The notes under the pieces were generated by a model that saw nothing but the letters and a program-made list of their open reading frames with translations, did no database searches and was not told the DNA's origin. A program made the position numbers and the translations under genes. This document shows positions 8,846 to 17,028 of a stretch of DNA of 64,000 nucleotides, in pieces; the first letter of the stretch is position 1; every line of letters begins with the position of its first letter. The DNA is taken from the NCBI GenBank assembly GCA_965200945.1, contig OZ241749.1, forward strand, positions 1,178,001-1,242,000. Direction: 5' to 3'. Source of the stretch: JADCRZ01 sp965200945. GTDB lineage: Bacteria > Bacteroidota > Bacteroidia > Chitinophagales > Chitinophagaceae.

Positions 8846-11677
8846 TCAGTGCGCCTCCAGCCAGTTTTCTCCTACGCCTACTTCCGCTTCGGTAGGGATG
8901 TTGTTCGGAAGCAGGAGTGCGGTTTTCATGCATTCGAGGATGATGGGTGTAATGGTATCGACCTCTTCCCGCACCGCATCAAAAACCAGTTCATCATGCA
9001 CCTGCAATACCATTTTTGACCGGAACCTGTGCTGCTTGAATGCCGCATGGATCTTGATCATGGCGAGCTTGATCATATCGGCTGCCGTGCCCTGGATCGG
9101 ACTGTTGATGGCATTTCGCTCGGCATACCCGCGTACCGTAAAATTGCCTGAGTTGATATCTTTCAGCCACCTCCGGCGCCCCAGCAGCGTACGCACGTAC
9201 CCGTGCTCACGGGCGAAATTGATGTTCTCGTCCATGTACCGCTGGATCAGCGGGAACTGTTTCTTGTAATTATCGATGATGTCGCGGGCTTCCGCTTTGG
9301 TGATGTTGAGGTTCTCTGCCAGGCCGAACGCACCCTGTCCGTAGATGATCCCGAAATTCACACTTTTGGCTTTGTACCGCATTTCCTTCGTAACGCCTTC
9401 TTCCGGCACGTTGAAAACCTTGGCAGCGGTTGCAGTATGAATATCTTTTTGCTGGATAAAGGCATCGCACATGTTGGGGTCGGCACTCACGGCGGCCACT
9501 ATGCGCAATTCTATCTGGGAATAGTCGGCGCTTACCAGAACATGGTCTTTGTCGCGCGGAATAAACGCCTTTCGTATCTCACGGCCCCGCTCGGTGCGGA
9601 TCGGGATGTTCTGCAGGTTTGGATTGGTGCTGCTCAGGCGCCCGGTTACAGCGATCGTTTGCCCGTAACTGGTATGCACCCTGCCCGTTCTGGCATTGAT
9701 GATCTCGGGCAGCGCATCTACATAGGTAGATTTGAGCTTGGTGAGTTCCCTGAAACCGATGATGTCATCCACGATCGGGTTCTGGTTCGCCATCTTGCGA
9801 AGCACATCTTCACCCGTAGCGTACTGTCCGCTTTTCGTGGTGCGCGCGTTGGCATTTAGCTTCAGCTTTTCAAAGAGAATTTCCCCGAGCTGCTTAGGCG
9901 AACTCAAATTGAATTTTACGCCTGCCTGCTCGTATACTTTTCTTTCGCAGTTTTCAGCTTCCCGCTGCAGTTCCTTGGAATATTCGCGTAGAAAGTTGGT
10001 ATCGACCTTCACGCCTTCAAATTCCATGTCGGTGAGCACGGGCACGAGCGGCGCCTCAACTTCTTCAAAAATCTGTACCGCGTCCCTTTCCAGGATCATT
10101 GGGGCAAAGGTCTTTTTCAGCTGAAGGGTAATATCAGCATCCTCCACCGCATACTCTTTTATCTTATCGATGTTCACGTCGCGCATCGTACCCTGCCCTT
10201 TCCCCTTTTTTCCGATCAGTTCTTCAATAGGGATGGGCGTATAGCCGAGGTATTGCGCGCTCAGCAGGTCCATGTTGCGGCGGCCTTCCGGTTCAATCAC
10301 ATAGTGCGCGACCATCGTGTCGAAAAGGGGGCCTTTGATCTCCACTCCATACCACTTCAGTATCAGCAGATCGTATTTGATGTTCTGTCCGATCCATTTT
10401 TTGGTGGCATTTTCAAACAGGGGTTTGAATGGTTCCAGGATCGCAAGCGTTTTCGCGCGGTCGGGCGGAACCGGCACATAAAATCCTTCCCCCTGCACGA
10501 AGGAGAAACTGAATCCTACGAGGTCGGCATTGTTTGCATCGATGCCCGTTGTTTCAGTGTCGAAGGAGATCTCCGGCTGGTCGTTCAGCAATGCGAGCAG
10601 GGAGGCGATCGCTTCATCCCCTTCGATCACGGTGTAATTGTGCGGCGTGTTGCCGATGTTTTTATCGGCTACGATCCGCAACTCCTCTGCTGGCTCGGGC
10701 GAAGGTTCAGGGATGGCCGGGAAGCCCGATCTGGATTTTTGCGGAATTACATTTCCGAAAAGATCGGTCTGTACGGGGGGCGGAGGCGGGGCGTATGCAT
10801 TGAATTCTTCGCCCAGGATCCGTTTGCCAAGTGTCTTGAATTCAAGTTCGGCGAATATCTCACGCAGGGCTGTTTTATTGAAATCCTTGATGCGGTAATC
10901 CTCTTCATGGAACTGGCAGGGAACGGCCGTGATGATGGTGGCCAGCTTTTTACTGAGCACTGCCAGGTCTTTCCCGTTGCGGATCTTCTCTCCTGTGGAG
11001 CCTTTGATGGAATCTGCATGTTCAAGCACGTTCTCGAGCGTTCCGTATTCCGCCAGCAGTTTGGAAGCCGTCTTCTCGCCTATACCTGGCACACCGGGAA
11101 TATTGTCGACTGCGTCGCCCATCAGTCCCAGGATATCGATCACCTGCCGCACATTGCTGATGTTCCACCGCTCGCACACTTCCTTTACCCCCAGGATCTC
11201 TTCCTTGTTGTTCTGGAAAGGCGGTTTATAAATTTTGATGTTTTCGGTAACGAGTTGACCAAAATCCTTATCCGGCGTAACCATTAGTACTTCATACCCT
11301 TCTTTTTCTGCCTGCTGGGCCAGTCCGCCGATGATGTCATCCGCCTCAAATCCGTCACACTCCACCACAGGCAGGTTAAAGCCGCGTATGATGTTCTTTA
11401 TATCGTCCAGTGAGTTCGTAAGGTCTTCCGGCGCTTCCTGGCGGTTGGCCTTGTAATCGACAAAATCGATATGGCGTTCGGTTGGCACGCCGGTATCGAA
11501 ACAAACGGCCAGGTGGGTGGGTTTTTCTTTGTTGATGAGATCGAAGAGGGTATTGGTAAAACCAAACTGGGCGTTTGTGTTGCGTCCTTTCGAAGTAAGG
11601 CGGGGATTGCGGATGAGGGCATAATAAGCCCGGTAGATCAGCGCCATGGCATCGAGAAGAAAAAGCTTTTTGCTCAT
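8846..11677 (-). CDS. polA: DNA polymerase I
   Basis: 943 residues, full length. The 5'-3' exonuclease domain spans about 1-290. It is joined by a Pro-rich linker (about 293-332) to an intact 3'-5' proofreading domain (Asp373 and Glu375 in the FDTETTG motif) and the polymerase domain, with catalytic Asp718 (SADYSQIELR) and Asp895 (VHDELVFD). It performs Okazaki-fragment processing and repair synthesis. The start was set at 11677, not at the longer frame from 11779, because the family begins KKLFLLDAMALIYR and because a TACCTTAG promoter-like box ends 4 bases before this ATG. Convergent with the GH43 gene. Confidence 0.97.
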   Translation of the reverse strand: MSKKLFLLDAMALIYRAYYALIRNPRLTSKGRNTNAQFGFTNTLFDLINKEKPTHLAVCFDTGVPTERHIDFVDYKANRQEAPEDLTNSLDDIKNIIRGFNLPVVECDGFEADDIIGGLAQQAEKEGYEVLMVTPDKDFGQLVTENIKIYKPPFQNNKEEILGVKEVCERWNISNVRQVIDILGLMGDAVDNIPGVPGIGEKTASKLLAEYGTLENVLEHADSIKGSTGEKIRNGKDLAVLSKKLATIITAVPCQFHEEDYRIKDFNKTALREIFAELEFKTLGKRILGEEFNAYAPPPPPVQTDLFGNVIPQKSRSGFPAIPEPSPEPAEELRIVADKNIGNTPHNYTVIEGDEAIASLLALLNDQPEISFDTETTGIDANNADLVGFSFSFVQGEGFYVPVPPDRAKTLAILEPFKPLFENATKKWIGQNIKYDLLILKWYGVEIKGPLFDTMVAHYVIEPEGRRNMDLLSAQYLGYTPIPIEELIGKKGKGQGTMRDVNIDKIKEYAVEDADITLQLKKTFAPMILERDAVQIFEEVEAPLVPVLTDMEFEGVKVDTNFLREYSKELQREAENCERKVYEQAGVKFNLSSPKQLGEILFEKLKLNANARTTKSGQYATGEDVLRKMANQNPIVDDIIGFRELTKLKSTYVDALPEIINARTGRVHTSYGQTIAVTGRLSSTNPNLQNIPIRTERGREIRKAFIPRDKDHVLVSADYSQIELRIVAAVSADPNMCDAFIQQKDIHTATAAKVFNVPEEGVTKEMRYKAKSVNFGIIYGQGAFGLAENLNITKAEARDIIDNYKKQFPLIQRYMDENINFAREHGYVRTLLGRRRWLKDINSGNFTVRGYAERNAINSPIQGTAADMIKLAMIKIHAAFKQHRFRSKMVLQVHDELVFDAVREEVDTITPIILECMKTALLLPNNIPTEAEVGVGENWLEAH

Positions 11678-11681
11678 GCCG

Positions 11682-11689
11682 CTAAGGTA
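11682..11689 (-). promoter_or_regulatory. -7-like element 4 nt before the polA start
   Basis: On the minus strand TACCTTAG is followed by CGGC and then the ATG. With the usual distance from a Bacteroidota -7 element to the transcript start, the mRNA would begin at or next to the start codon. Confidence 0.4.
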
Positions 11690-11775
11690 ACGACAAAGGC
11701 ATAAACAGGAGGCTAAAAAATGGGCTTGAAAAGAGGTCTGAAGGAAGGAACCAGGGCATGCCAGGAACAAAAAAA

Positions 11776-11797
11776 GCACCCTGAAGATTCAGGATGC
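11776..11797 (-). terminator. Terminator of the cytochrome gene
   Basis: An imperfect 9-10-bp stem (GCAcCCTGAA / TTCAGGaTGC) is followed on the minus strand by a run of seven T residues. It lies 31 bases after the cytochrome stop codon and upstream of polA. Confidence 0.75.
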
Positions 11798-11828
11798 TTT
11801 TGAAAAAATTGAGGCAGATCGCTCTCGG

Positions 11829-12323
11829 TTATTGCTGTGTCTGCTGCTGGCCCTGCTGAGCCGGAGGGGGTCCCTGTCTGTTGGGCTGACCACCGCCGGG
11901 AGGAGGACCTTGTGGACCGCCCTGGCCGGGGGCTGCTGCTTTTGCCGGGTGCGTAGCCCCGTGATGACAGCTGTAGCAGGTTACTTCCAGCTTGGTATCC
12001 AGGTGATCGGGATGCTTGATCTTGAAATATTTTTTGTTGATCTTGTTCTGCATTTTCATCATGATGCGGGCTTCACCCTTCATTTCTTCGTCGTCGCTAG
12101 CAAAGTTGAGTTCTTTCTGCCCTTCAACCTTTACATGGCAGTAATCGCAACGGACGCCCAGCGCCCGGGTGAAATGTCGCATTACACTGTCGAGCTGCGG
12201 CTTGGTAGTGTTTTTGGGAAGTATTTTCAGATTCTTGTACAGCGGTTCATCGGCAGTAGTGAAAGAGTAACAGATAATGATCATGATGAGGATACCAGCG
12301 GTCACACCAAAAGATTTTCTCAT
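11829..12323 (-). CDS. Secreted c-type cytochrome with two haem-binding motifs
   Basis: 164 residues. A signal peptide or signal anchor covers about residues 5-24. Two haem c motifs are visible: CDYCH (59-63) and CYSCH (116-120), the second followed by HG. The segment resembles the photosynthetic-reaction-centre cytochrome c subunit-like family that non-phototrophic Bacteroidota carry as a periplasmic electron carrier. From about residue 128 the protein becomes a low-complexity tail made almost only of Gly, Pro and Gln. It is a single gene with its own terminator. The electron donor and acceptor are unknown. Confidence 0.85.
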   Translation of the reverse strand: MRKSFGVTAGILIMIIICYSFTTADEPLYKNLKILPKNTTKPQLDSVMRHFTRALGVRCDYCHVKVEGQKELNFASDDEEMKGEARIMMKMQNKINKKYFKIKHPDHLDTKLEVTCYSCHHGATHPAKAAAPGQGGPQGPPPGGGQPNRQGPPPAQQGQQQTQQ

Positions 12324-12403
12324 ATCCGGTTAGCGTATTTAGTTTCGTAAATATACAATCTGACGTCACAAAAAATTACTTTCTCATGACATTTTTTGCA
12401 TAA

Positions 12404-14065
12404 TTATAATTTAATTGAAAGACCTGCTGCAACTCCGTAGAAATTGATATATGATTTCACCGGGGCGTACTGATTGATGGACATAACAGCCATTTGTGCA
12501 TTGGGTGTAACGGTTAGGGACAAGGTCCGGTTCAGGCTGTAACTGGCGGACGCGCTCAAAATACCGCTGAGGTACACAGACCGGAGACCCTGGATCTCGG
12601 AAGTGTTGGCAAATTCGACCCGGCTGCCTTTGGTAATATAGGTCTCAAGCTTGCGGTTTACGAGAATGTTGGTCTGCAATCCGAATCCGGTGTTGAACCG
12701 GAGCCGGCCCTGCCCGAAATGGTATTTCATGATGAGCGGCACAGAAAGGTACTGCAGCCTGCTCGCCGATGAAAAAGATTTGGCAGTATCTCTCCCTGCT
12801 GCAGGGTTGCCGGTGGGGCCGCCGCCCGACTGCCCACCGCCTTTCAATTCAATGATCGAATAACCGGAAGAACAATTGAACTGGTATTTTACCGCCCCGT
12901 ACTGATCGCGGTCGCCGTAAAGCGGGCTCGGACGAATGTACGTGACGCGGGTCGACAAAATGAGACCGGTTCCGACGGTCCACTGGCTGTTCAGGCGGAA
13001 ATCAAGATTGGCTCCCAGGCTCCATGAATGCCCGTTGCTTTCCTTGTCTTTGATCGCTTTGGAATCTTCGTTCGGTGAATTGGGCGCCATCCGGGGGGCA
13101 GTAAATGAATTGTTGGTTACATGGGTGGTAGAAGCATTCGGCGAATAGAAAAAGGTAGCCGTTACCCGGGGCACCTGCGAAGCTGCAAGCCGGATGGTGG
13201 CGGCGACAGAACTGCCGCTGGCAAGCAAATCGTACAGGGGGTTGTGCAAAGTAAAAGGCGGCATCTTGTCCGCAAGGGGAAAAGGCTGCAGCACGTTGTT
13301 ATTGATGCCCTGATCCACCCGGGCCCATTCTATTTCATGACTGCGCACCAGTGGCTCCGCCGTGGATCGGGATGCAACACTGTTTGGCTCAGAACCCGAG
13401 TCCGGTTGTTTTTTTGCGCTCACGGTTAGAGGCGTATCTTTTATCGAGTGGTTCTTTGAACCGATTCCCATAGCCTGACCTGCACGCGGCCGGGCACCAT
13501 CTGCCACAGACACAGCGGTGGTATTGTGATTGGTTTTGGATGCTCCTCCGGCAGTTACCTGCCCGTTGTCCTTACCGGTTGAAAGCGGCACAGGTATATG
13601 TTTTCCACTTGTACCGGCGGCGGAAGCAGTAACACCAATACCCTGGGCCGACGGTGGAACCTGGGTAGTAGAAGTTACCAGCTGACTGTCGCCGTTTTTT
13701 TTCTGAAGAACAGGCGGATTGCCGGACGGGATTGCGCTGGACGCAGCAGGTTGATGCTGAACCGTTAATGGACTGGAAGGCAGCGCGGAGGGTAAGCCGC
13801 CTGCCGTTCGATGCTGTTCTTTGTCGTTCTTCACGACAGCCACAGTTCTGTTGACGCGGTACACATACATGGCCAGGCCGGTAGATACCAGGAAAAGGGC
13901 CGCAGCCACCCACTTGAGTTTGTTGTATTTGTCGGCAATGGAAGCCACCTTCCGCTTGTCGAGCTTCTGATCAAGTTCATTCCAGACACCGGGCGGAGGC
14001 ATCTCCTCCTGGCCTTCGATCGCATCCCTGAAAAGCTTATCTATATCATGTAAATTTTCGCTCAT
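12404..14065 (-). CDS. Putative trans-envelope sigma-factor partner: cytoplasmic N-terminus, TM helix, outer-membrane barrel
   Basis: 553 residues. Residues 1-50 are charged and soluble (including FRDAIEGQEE and PPPGVWNELD). One clear transmembrane helix lies at about 51-68, followed by about 270 residues of low-complexity linker rich in Ser, Thr, Pro, Gly and Gln. From about residue 345 the sequence becomes an amphipathic beta-strand region (GANLDFRLNSQWTVGTGLIL and following) typical of the outer-membrane beta-barrel domains of Bacteroidota. The gene overlaps the ECF sigma gene by 4 bases (ATGA), so the two are translationally coupled. An anti-sigma or signal-sensing role is inferred from this coupling, not from a recognised anti-sigma domain. 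Confidence 0.75.
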   Translation of the reverse strand: MSENLHDIDKLFRDAIEGQEEMPPPGVWNELDQKLDKRKVASIADKYNKLKWVAAALFLVSTGLAMYVYRVNRTVAVVKNDKEQHRTAGGLPSALPSSPLTVQHQPAASSAIPSGNPPVLQKKNGDSQLVTSTTQVPPSAQGIGVTASAAGTSGKHIPVPLSTGKDNGQVTAGGASKTNHNTTAVSVADGARPRAGQAMGIGSKNHSIKDTPLTVSAKKQPDSGSEPNSVASRSTAEPLVRSHEIEWARVDQGINNNVLQPFPLADKMPPFTLHNPLYDLLASGSSVAATIRLAASQVPRVTATFFYSPNASTTHVTNNSFTAPRMAPNSPNEDSKAIKDKESNGHSWSLGANLDFRLNSQWTVGTGLILSTRVTYIRPSPLYGDRDQYGAVKYQFNCSSGYSIIELKGGGQSGGGPTGNPAAGRDTAKSFSSASRLQYLSVPLIMKYHFGQGRLRFNTGFGLQTNILVNRKLETYITKGSRVEFANTSEIQGLRSVYLSGILSASASYSLNRTLSLTVTPNAQMAVMSINQYAPVKSYINFYGVAAGLSIKL

Positions 14066-14652
14066 AGCTCTTTCACATTTTGTTTTACAGCCAGCAGGCT
14101 GCTGGTAACAGTTTTCTGAAGAATCGCCCTGGCATCGGACAGGTTGGATTTGGAAGTACCTTCCGAAATATTCAGTTGTGACGCTATTTCACGGTGTTTG
14201 AGTCCTTCAAACACATATAGGTTAAAGACCATCCTGTACGCCGGCGGCAGCTGCTGGATCAGCTTTACAAGCTCCTTGACGCTTATTTTGGAAAGGATCT
14301 CTTCGTTGTCTGCGTATTCGATATTGGGTGAGCCCGGGTCGATATTCACAACCGCATGAAGCTGGCTTTTACTCCTGTATTTCGACAAGGCACAGTTGAC
14401 CATGATCTTTCTTACCCAGCCTTCGAAAGAGCCGGTGAATTTATATTGCTGGATATGATCGAACACCCTCATAAAACCTTCCTGCAGCACTTCTTCCGCT
14501 TCTTCGCGGTTGCGGGCATACCGCAGGCATACCATGAACATTTTAGACGCAAGCAATTCATACAGTCTGCTCTGGCTCGCTCTTTCCCCTTTTGCACAAC
14601 CCTGTATAAGTTCGCTTAATTGAATCACTTCTATATTTTCGTGTATTGCCAT
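14062..14652 (-). CDS. ECF-type RNA polymerase sigma factor
   Basis: 196 residues. Region 2 is visible around 40-110 (YARNREEAEEVLQEGF and FEGWVRKIMVN) and region 4 around 135-185 (QQLPPAYRMVFNLYV and HREIASQLNISEGT, the DNA-recognition helix-turn-helix). Such factors redirect RNA polymerase to a small regulon in response to an envelope signal. Its stop overlaps the start of the barrel-containing partner by 4 bases, the usual arrangement for a sigma factor and its regulator. It is divergent from the FkbM-like gene, with about 290 bases between. Confidence 0.93.
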   Translation of the reverse strand: MAIHENIEVIQLSELIQGCAKGERASQSRLYELLASKMFMVCLRYARNREEAEEVLQEGFMRVFDHIQQYKFTGSFEGWVRKIMVNCALSKYRSKSQLHAVVNIDPGSPNIEYADNEEILSKISVKELVKLIQQLPPAYRMVFNLYVFEGLKHREIASQLNISEGTSKSNLSDARAILQKTVTSSLLAVKQNVKEL

Positions 14653-14940
14653 AGATGCCTTCCAGCGTAAAGATGGTTGGGTGATCTCTCTAAAGTAAGA
14701 TTTTTTCCCCGGCCCGCTGAGCCCCCGCTCCTGTGCACCCTGCTATTAACAAATTTTTTCGGCAACTACCCAACGGTCTCCCTCTTTCCCGCTATCATCG
14801 TAGACAGCTACACTTTCACTGCCCGGTTGCCGAAGCAAGACCGGTTCCCAAATCATAAAAAGCAACGGTGTGCGGGAGAGCAGGATGTACGATCTGCTCC
14901 TGATCGCCCGTTCCGCAAGGCAACATGTAAAACGCAATTT

Positions 14941-15705
14941 ATGTCGACATTGAGTTTAAGCCAGGTATTACACACGAAGACGGCCTTTACGGCAGGAATG
15001 ATCCGGATGCTGGAATTCTTTAAACTTCCGCAGCAGTCGAGGCCTTTAAAAACAAGAACCGACAAATCTTCCACAGCGCAGCTGCTGCATATGATCGAAA
15101 CAGGCCACACTGTTTTCAAGATCGGTTCGCATGAAGCTTCCACCCTGTATTTCCTGTCGCAGAAAGTGGGTGACACGGGCCGGGTGATCGCTTTTGAAAG
15201 GCAGCCCGGGGTGCAGACCTACCTGTGCGAGATCAAGCACCTCCTGCGTTGGAACAACGTAAAGATCGACAGTACCTTCATCCGCAAGGAGAGAACAGAA
15301 AGAACAAGCCACACCGCCAAAGAGAAAGCTTCCGGCGGCGCCACCGTTATTCCTTTCAACGCCAAAGTTAAAAAGTACCCGGAAACGGTCACCCTCGACC
15401 ATTATTGCGCGCTGCATGCCCTGATACCCGACATCCTGAAAATAGATGCAGACGGAGAAGAACTACCGCTGCTCCTCGGCTGCGAGCAAACCCTCACGAC
15501 CCACAAACCAAAAATCATTGTATCCTGTGACGAACGCAAAGCCGGAAGGGAAAAAGTTCTTTCCCTTTTCCGGTACCTGCTTTCGCTGGGATATAAAGGC
15601 ACGTTTATGCTTGATTCGATGCTGCTGCCGCTGGAGAATTTCGATTTCAACGTATACCAGAACCCTTACGCTGATTTCTATTGCAGCACTTTTATGTTTA
15701 CCTGA
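14941..15705 (+). CDS. FkbM-family methyltransferase-like protein with altered SAM motif
   Basis: 254 residues from the ATG at 14941 (the frame opens at 14677, but that extension has no family character). The fold is that of the FkbM methyltransferases: a motif-I strand (VFKIGSH), the acidic end of strand 2 (RVIAFERQP) and the later DILKIDADGEELPLL segment with its conserved Asp and Glu. In motif I the usual pattern VFDIGANxG has become VFKIGSHEA, so the acidic residue and two glycine-loop positions are lost. Activity is therefore doubtful. It is convergent with purM, with 3 bases between the stop codons. Confidence 0.7.
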   Translation: MSTLSLSQVLHTKTAFTAGMIRMLEFFKLPQQSRPLKTRTDKSSTAQLLHMIETGHTVFKIGSHEASTLYFLSQKVGDTGRVIAFERQPGVQTYLCEIKHLLRWNNVKIDSTFIRKERTERTSHTAKEKASGGATVIPFNAKVKKYPETVTLDHYCALHALIPDILKIDADGEELPLLLGCEQTLTTHKPKIIVSCDERKAGREKVLSLFRYLLSLGYKGTFMLDSMLLPLENFDFNVYQNPYADFYCSTFMFT

Positions 15706-15724
15706 TGATCAATAGACGATCATC
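15704..15724. terminator. Hairpin across the two convergent stop codons
   Basis: GATGATC (15704-15710) pairs with GATCATC (15718-15724) around a 7-base loop. It covers the ends of both the FkbM-like gene and purM, and could slow polymerase from either side. There is no T-tract, so this is weak as a terminator. Confidence 0.3.
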
Positions 15725-16875
15725 CCGGAGCCGCTGTGAAGCACGAGTTCTTTTTGGGCTGCGGCTTCTACCCTTCCAACGATCCTTCCTTCAATACCGA
15801 ACGAGCCGGCGACTTCTATGATCGCATCTGCGGATTGTTCATCCGTAAAGATCTCGAGCCGGTGGCCCATATTGAACACCTGGTACATCTCCCGGTCATC
15901 GGCACCCGATGCTTCCTGTATAAGCCTGAAGATAACCGGAGGTTGAAACAGGTTGTCTTTCACGATGCGGAAAGGAGCCGGCAGATATTTCATGCATTTG
16001 GTTTGTCCGCCCCCGCTGCAATGCACCAGTCCATGGATCTTGTCGAAATGATCTTCGAACAGCCGCAACAGTACAGGTGCATACGTACGCGTCGGACTTA
16101 AAAGAAGCTTGCCCACCACGTGCTTTTCAGGTCCGGGAACCGGGTCAGTCATGGACCATCTGCCGATGTAAACAACGGCATCATCGAGGGAAGGCTCGAA
16201 AGTTTCGGGATAGCGTGCCGCATATGATTTCCTGAGCACATCGTGCCGGGCGCTGGTGAGGCCGTTGCTGGCAATACCGCTGTTGTATTCCTGCTCGTAG
16301 GTAGATTTTCCAGAACTTGCCAGGCCCACGATCACATCGCCTGCCCGGATGCGGTCGTTGGTGACCAGCCTGTTCTTCGGCCAGCGGGCAGCCATCGTGC
16401 CATTCACAGCAATGGTACGTGTCACATCTCCCACGTCGGCCGTTTCTCCACCGAGATAGTTTATCCTGACGCCGAAGCCTGCCAGCCAGTCAAACACTTC
16501 TTTCGAGCCGTTGATCACTTCTTCGAGTACAGTTCCAGGTATCAGCAGTTTGTTGCGGTCTATGGTGGAAGAGAAAAGGATATTGTTGTAAATGCCGACG
16601 CAGAGCAGATCGTCGAGGTTCATGATGATCGCATCCTGGGCGATGCCTTTCCAGACGGAGAGGTCGCCGGTTTCTTTCCAGTACAGATACGCAAGGATGC
16701 TTTTGGTGCCGGCGCCGTCGGCATGCATGATACTTACCCAGTCAGCATCGCCCGTGAGGTAATCGGGATAGAGTTTACAGAAAGCGTTGGGGAAAAGTCC
16801 CTGGTCGAGGTGCCGGGTGGCGGCATGAACTTCTTCTTTCTGCGCAGACACACCGCGCTGTGAGTAAAGCGACAT
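15709..16875 (-). CDS. purM: Phosphoribosylformylglycinamidine cyclo-ligase (AIR synthase)
   Basis: 388 residues, the length typical of Bacteroidota PurM. It catalyses ATP-dependent ring closure of FGAM to aminoimidazole ribotide in purine synthesis. Visible landmarks are HADGAGTKS (about 51-59), the DLLCVG strand, the NYLGGETADVGD motif, VGLASSGKS and the later HCSGGGQTK. No other pur genes are adjacent. A TATTTTTG box ends 4 bases before the ATG, suggesting a leaderless transcript. Confidence 0.94.
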   Translation of the reverse strand: MSLYSQRGVSAQKEEVHAATRHLDQGLFPNAFCKLYPDYLTGDADWVSIMHADGAGTKSILAYLYWKETGDLSVWKGIAQDAIIMNLDDLLCVGIYNNILFSSTIDRNKLLIPGTVLEEVINGSKEVFDWLAGFGVRINYLGGETADVGDVTRTIAVNGTMAARWPKNRLVTNDRIRAGDVIVGLASSGKSTYEQEYNSGIASNGLTSARHDVLRKSYAARYPETFEPSLDDAVVYIGRWSMTDPVPGPEKHVVGKLLLSPTRTYAPVLLRLFEDHFDKIHGLVHCSGGGQTKCMKYLPAPFRIVKDNLFQPPVIFRLIQEASGADDREMYQVFNMGHRLEIFTDEQSADAIIEVAGSFGIEGRIVGRVEAAAQKELVLHSGSGMIVY

Positions 16876-16879
16876 GAGG

Positions 16880-16887
16880 CAAAAATA
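16880..16887 (-). promoter_or_regulatory. -7 element 4 nt before the purM start
   Basis: TATTTTTG on the minus strand fits TAnnTTTG exactly and is followed by CCTC and the ATG. Confidence 0.5.
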
Positions 16888-16924
16888 CTATCCTGTATGC
16901 ACAAGTACCGAACAAGTTTTCAAG

Positions 16925-16932
16925 TACTTTTG
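16925..16932 (+). promoter_or_regulatory. -7 element of ribF
   Basis: TACTTTTG fits TAnnTTTG exactly. The ribF ATG is 96 bases downstream, leaving a leader of about 90 bases. I see no FMN-riboswitch core in that leader. Confidence 0.45.
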
Positions 16933-17028
16933 CACCTTTTAAAACGCCGGTTTTCACATACGCCCCTACGGAGCTTCACTTCAGTGAGCCGGCAACAGTT
17001 GTCAGACAGCAGATAAGATGGTCATATC

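Noticed and set aside
10253..11287. 344-codon plus-strand frame inside polA
   Set aside because: Antisense shadow; polA is complete and conserved throughout.
14677..14940. N-terminal extension of the FkbM-like protein
   Set aside because: Composition is not family-like and no conserved segment lies there; the ATG at 14941 gives the expected start.
16933..17028. FMN riboswitch ahead of ribF
   Set aside because: None of the conserved RFN-element core is present in the leader.
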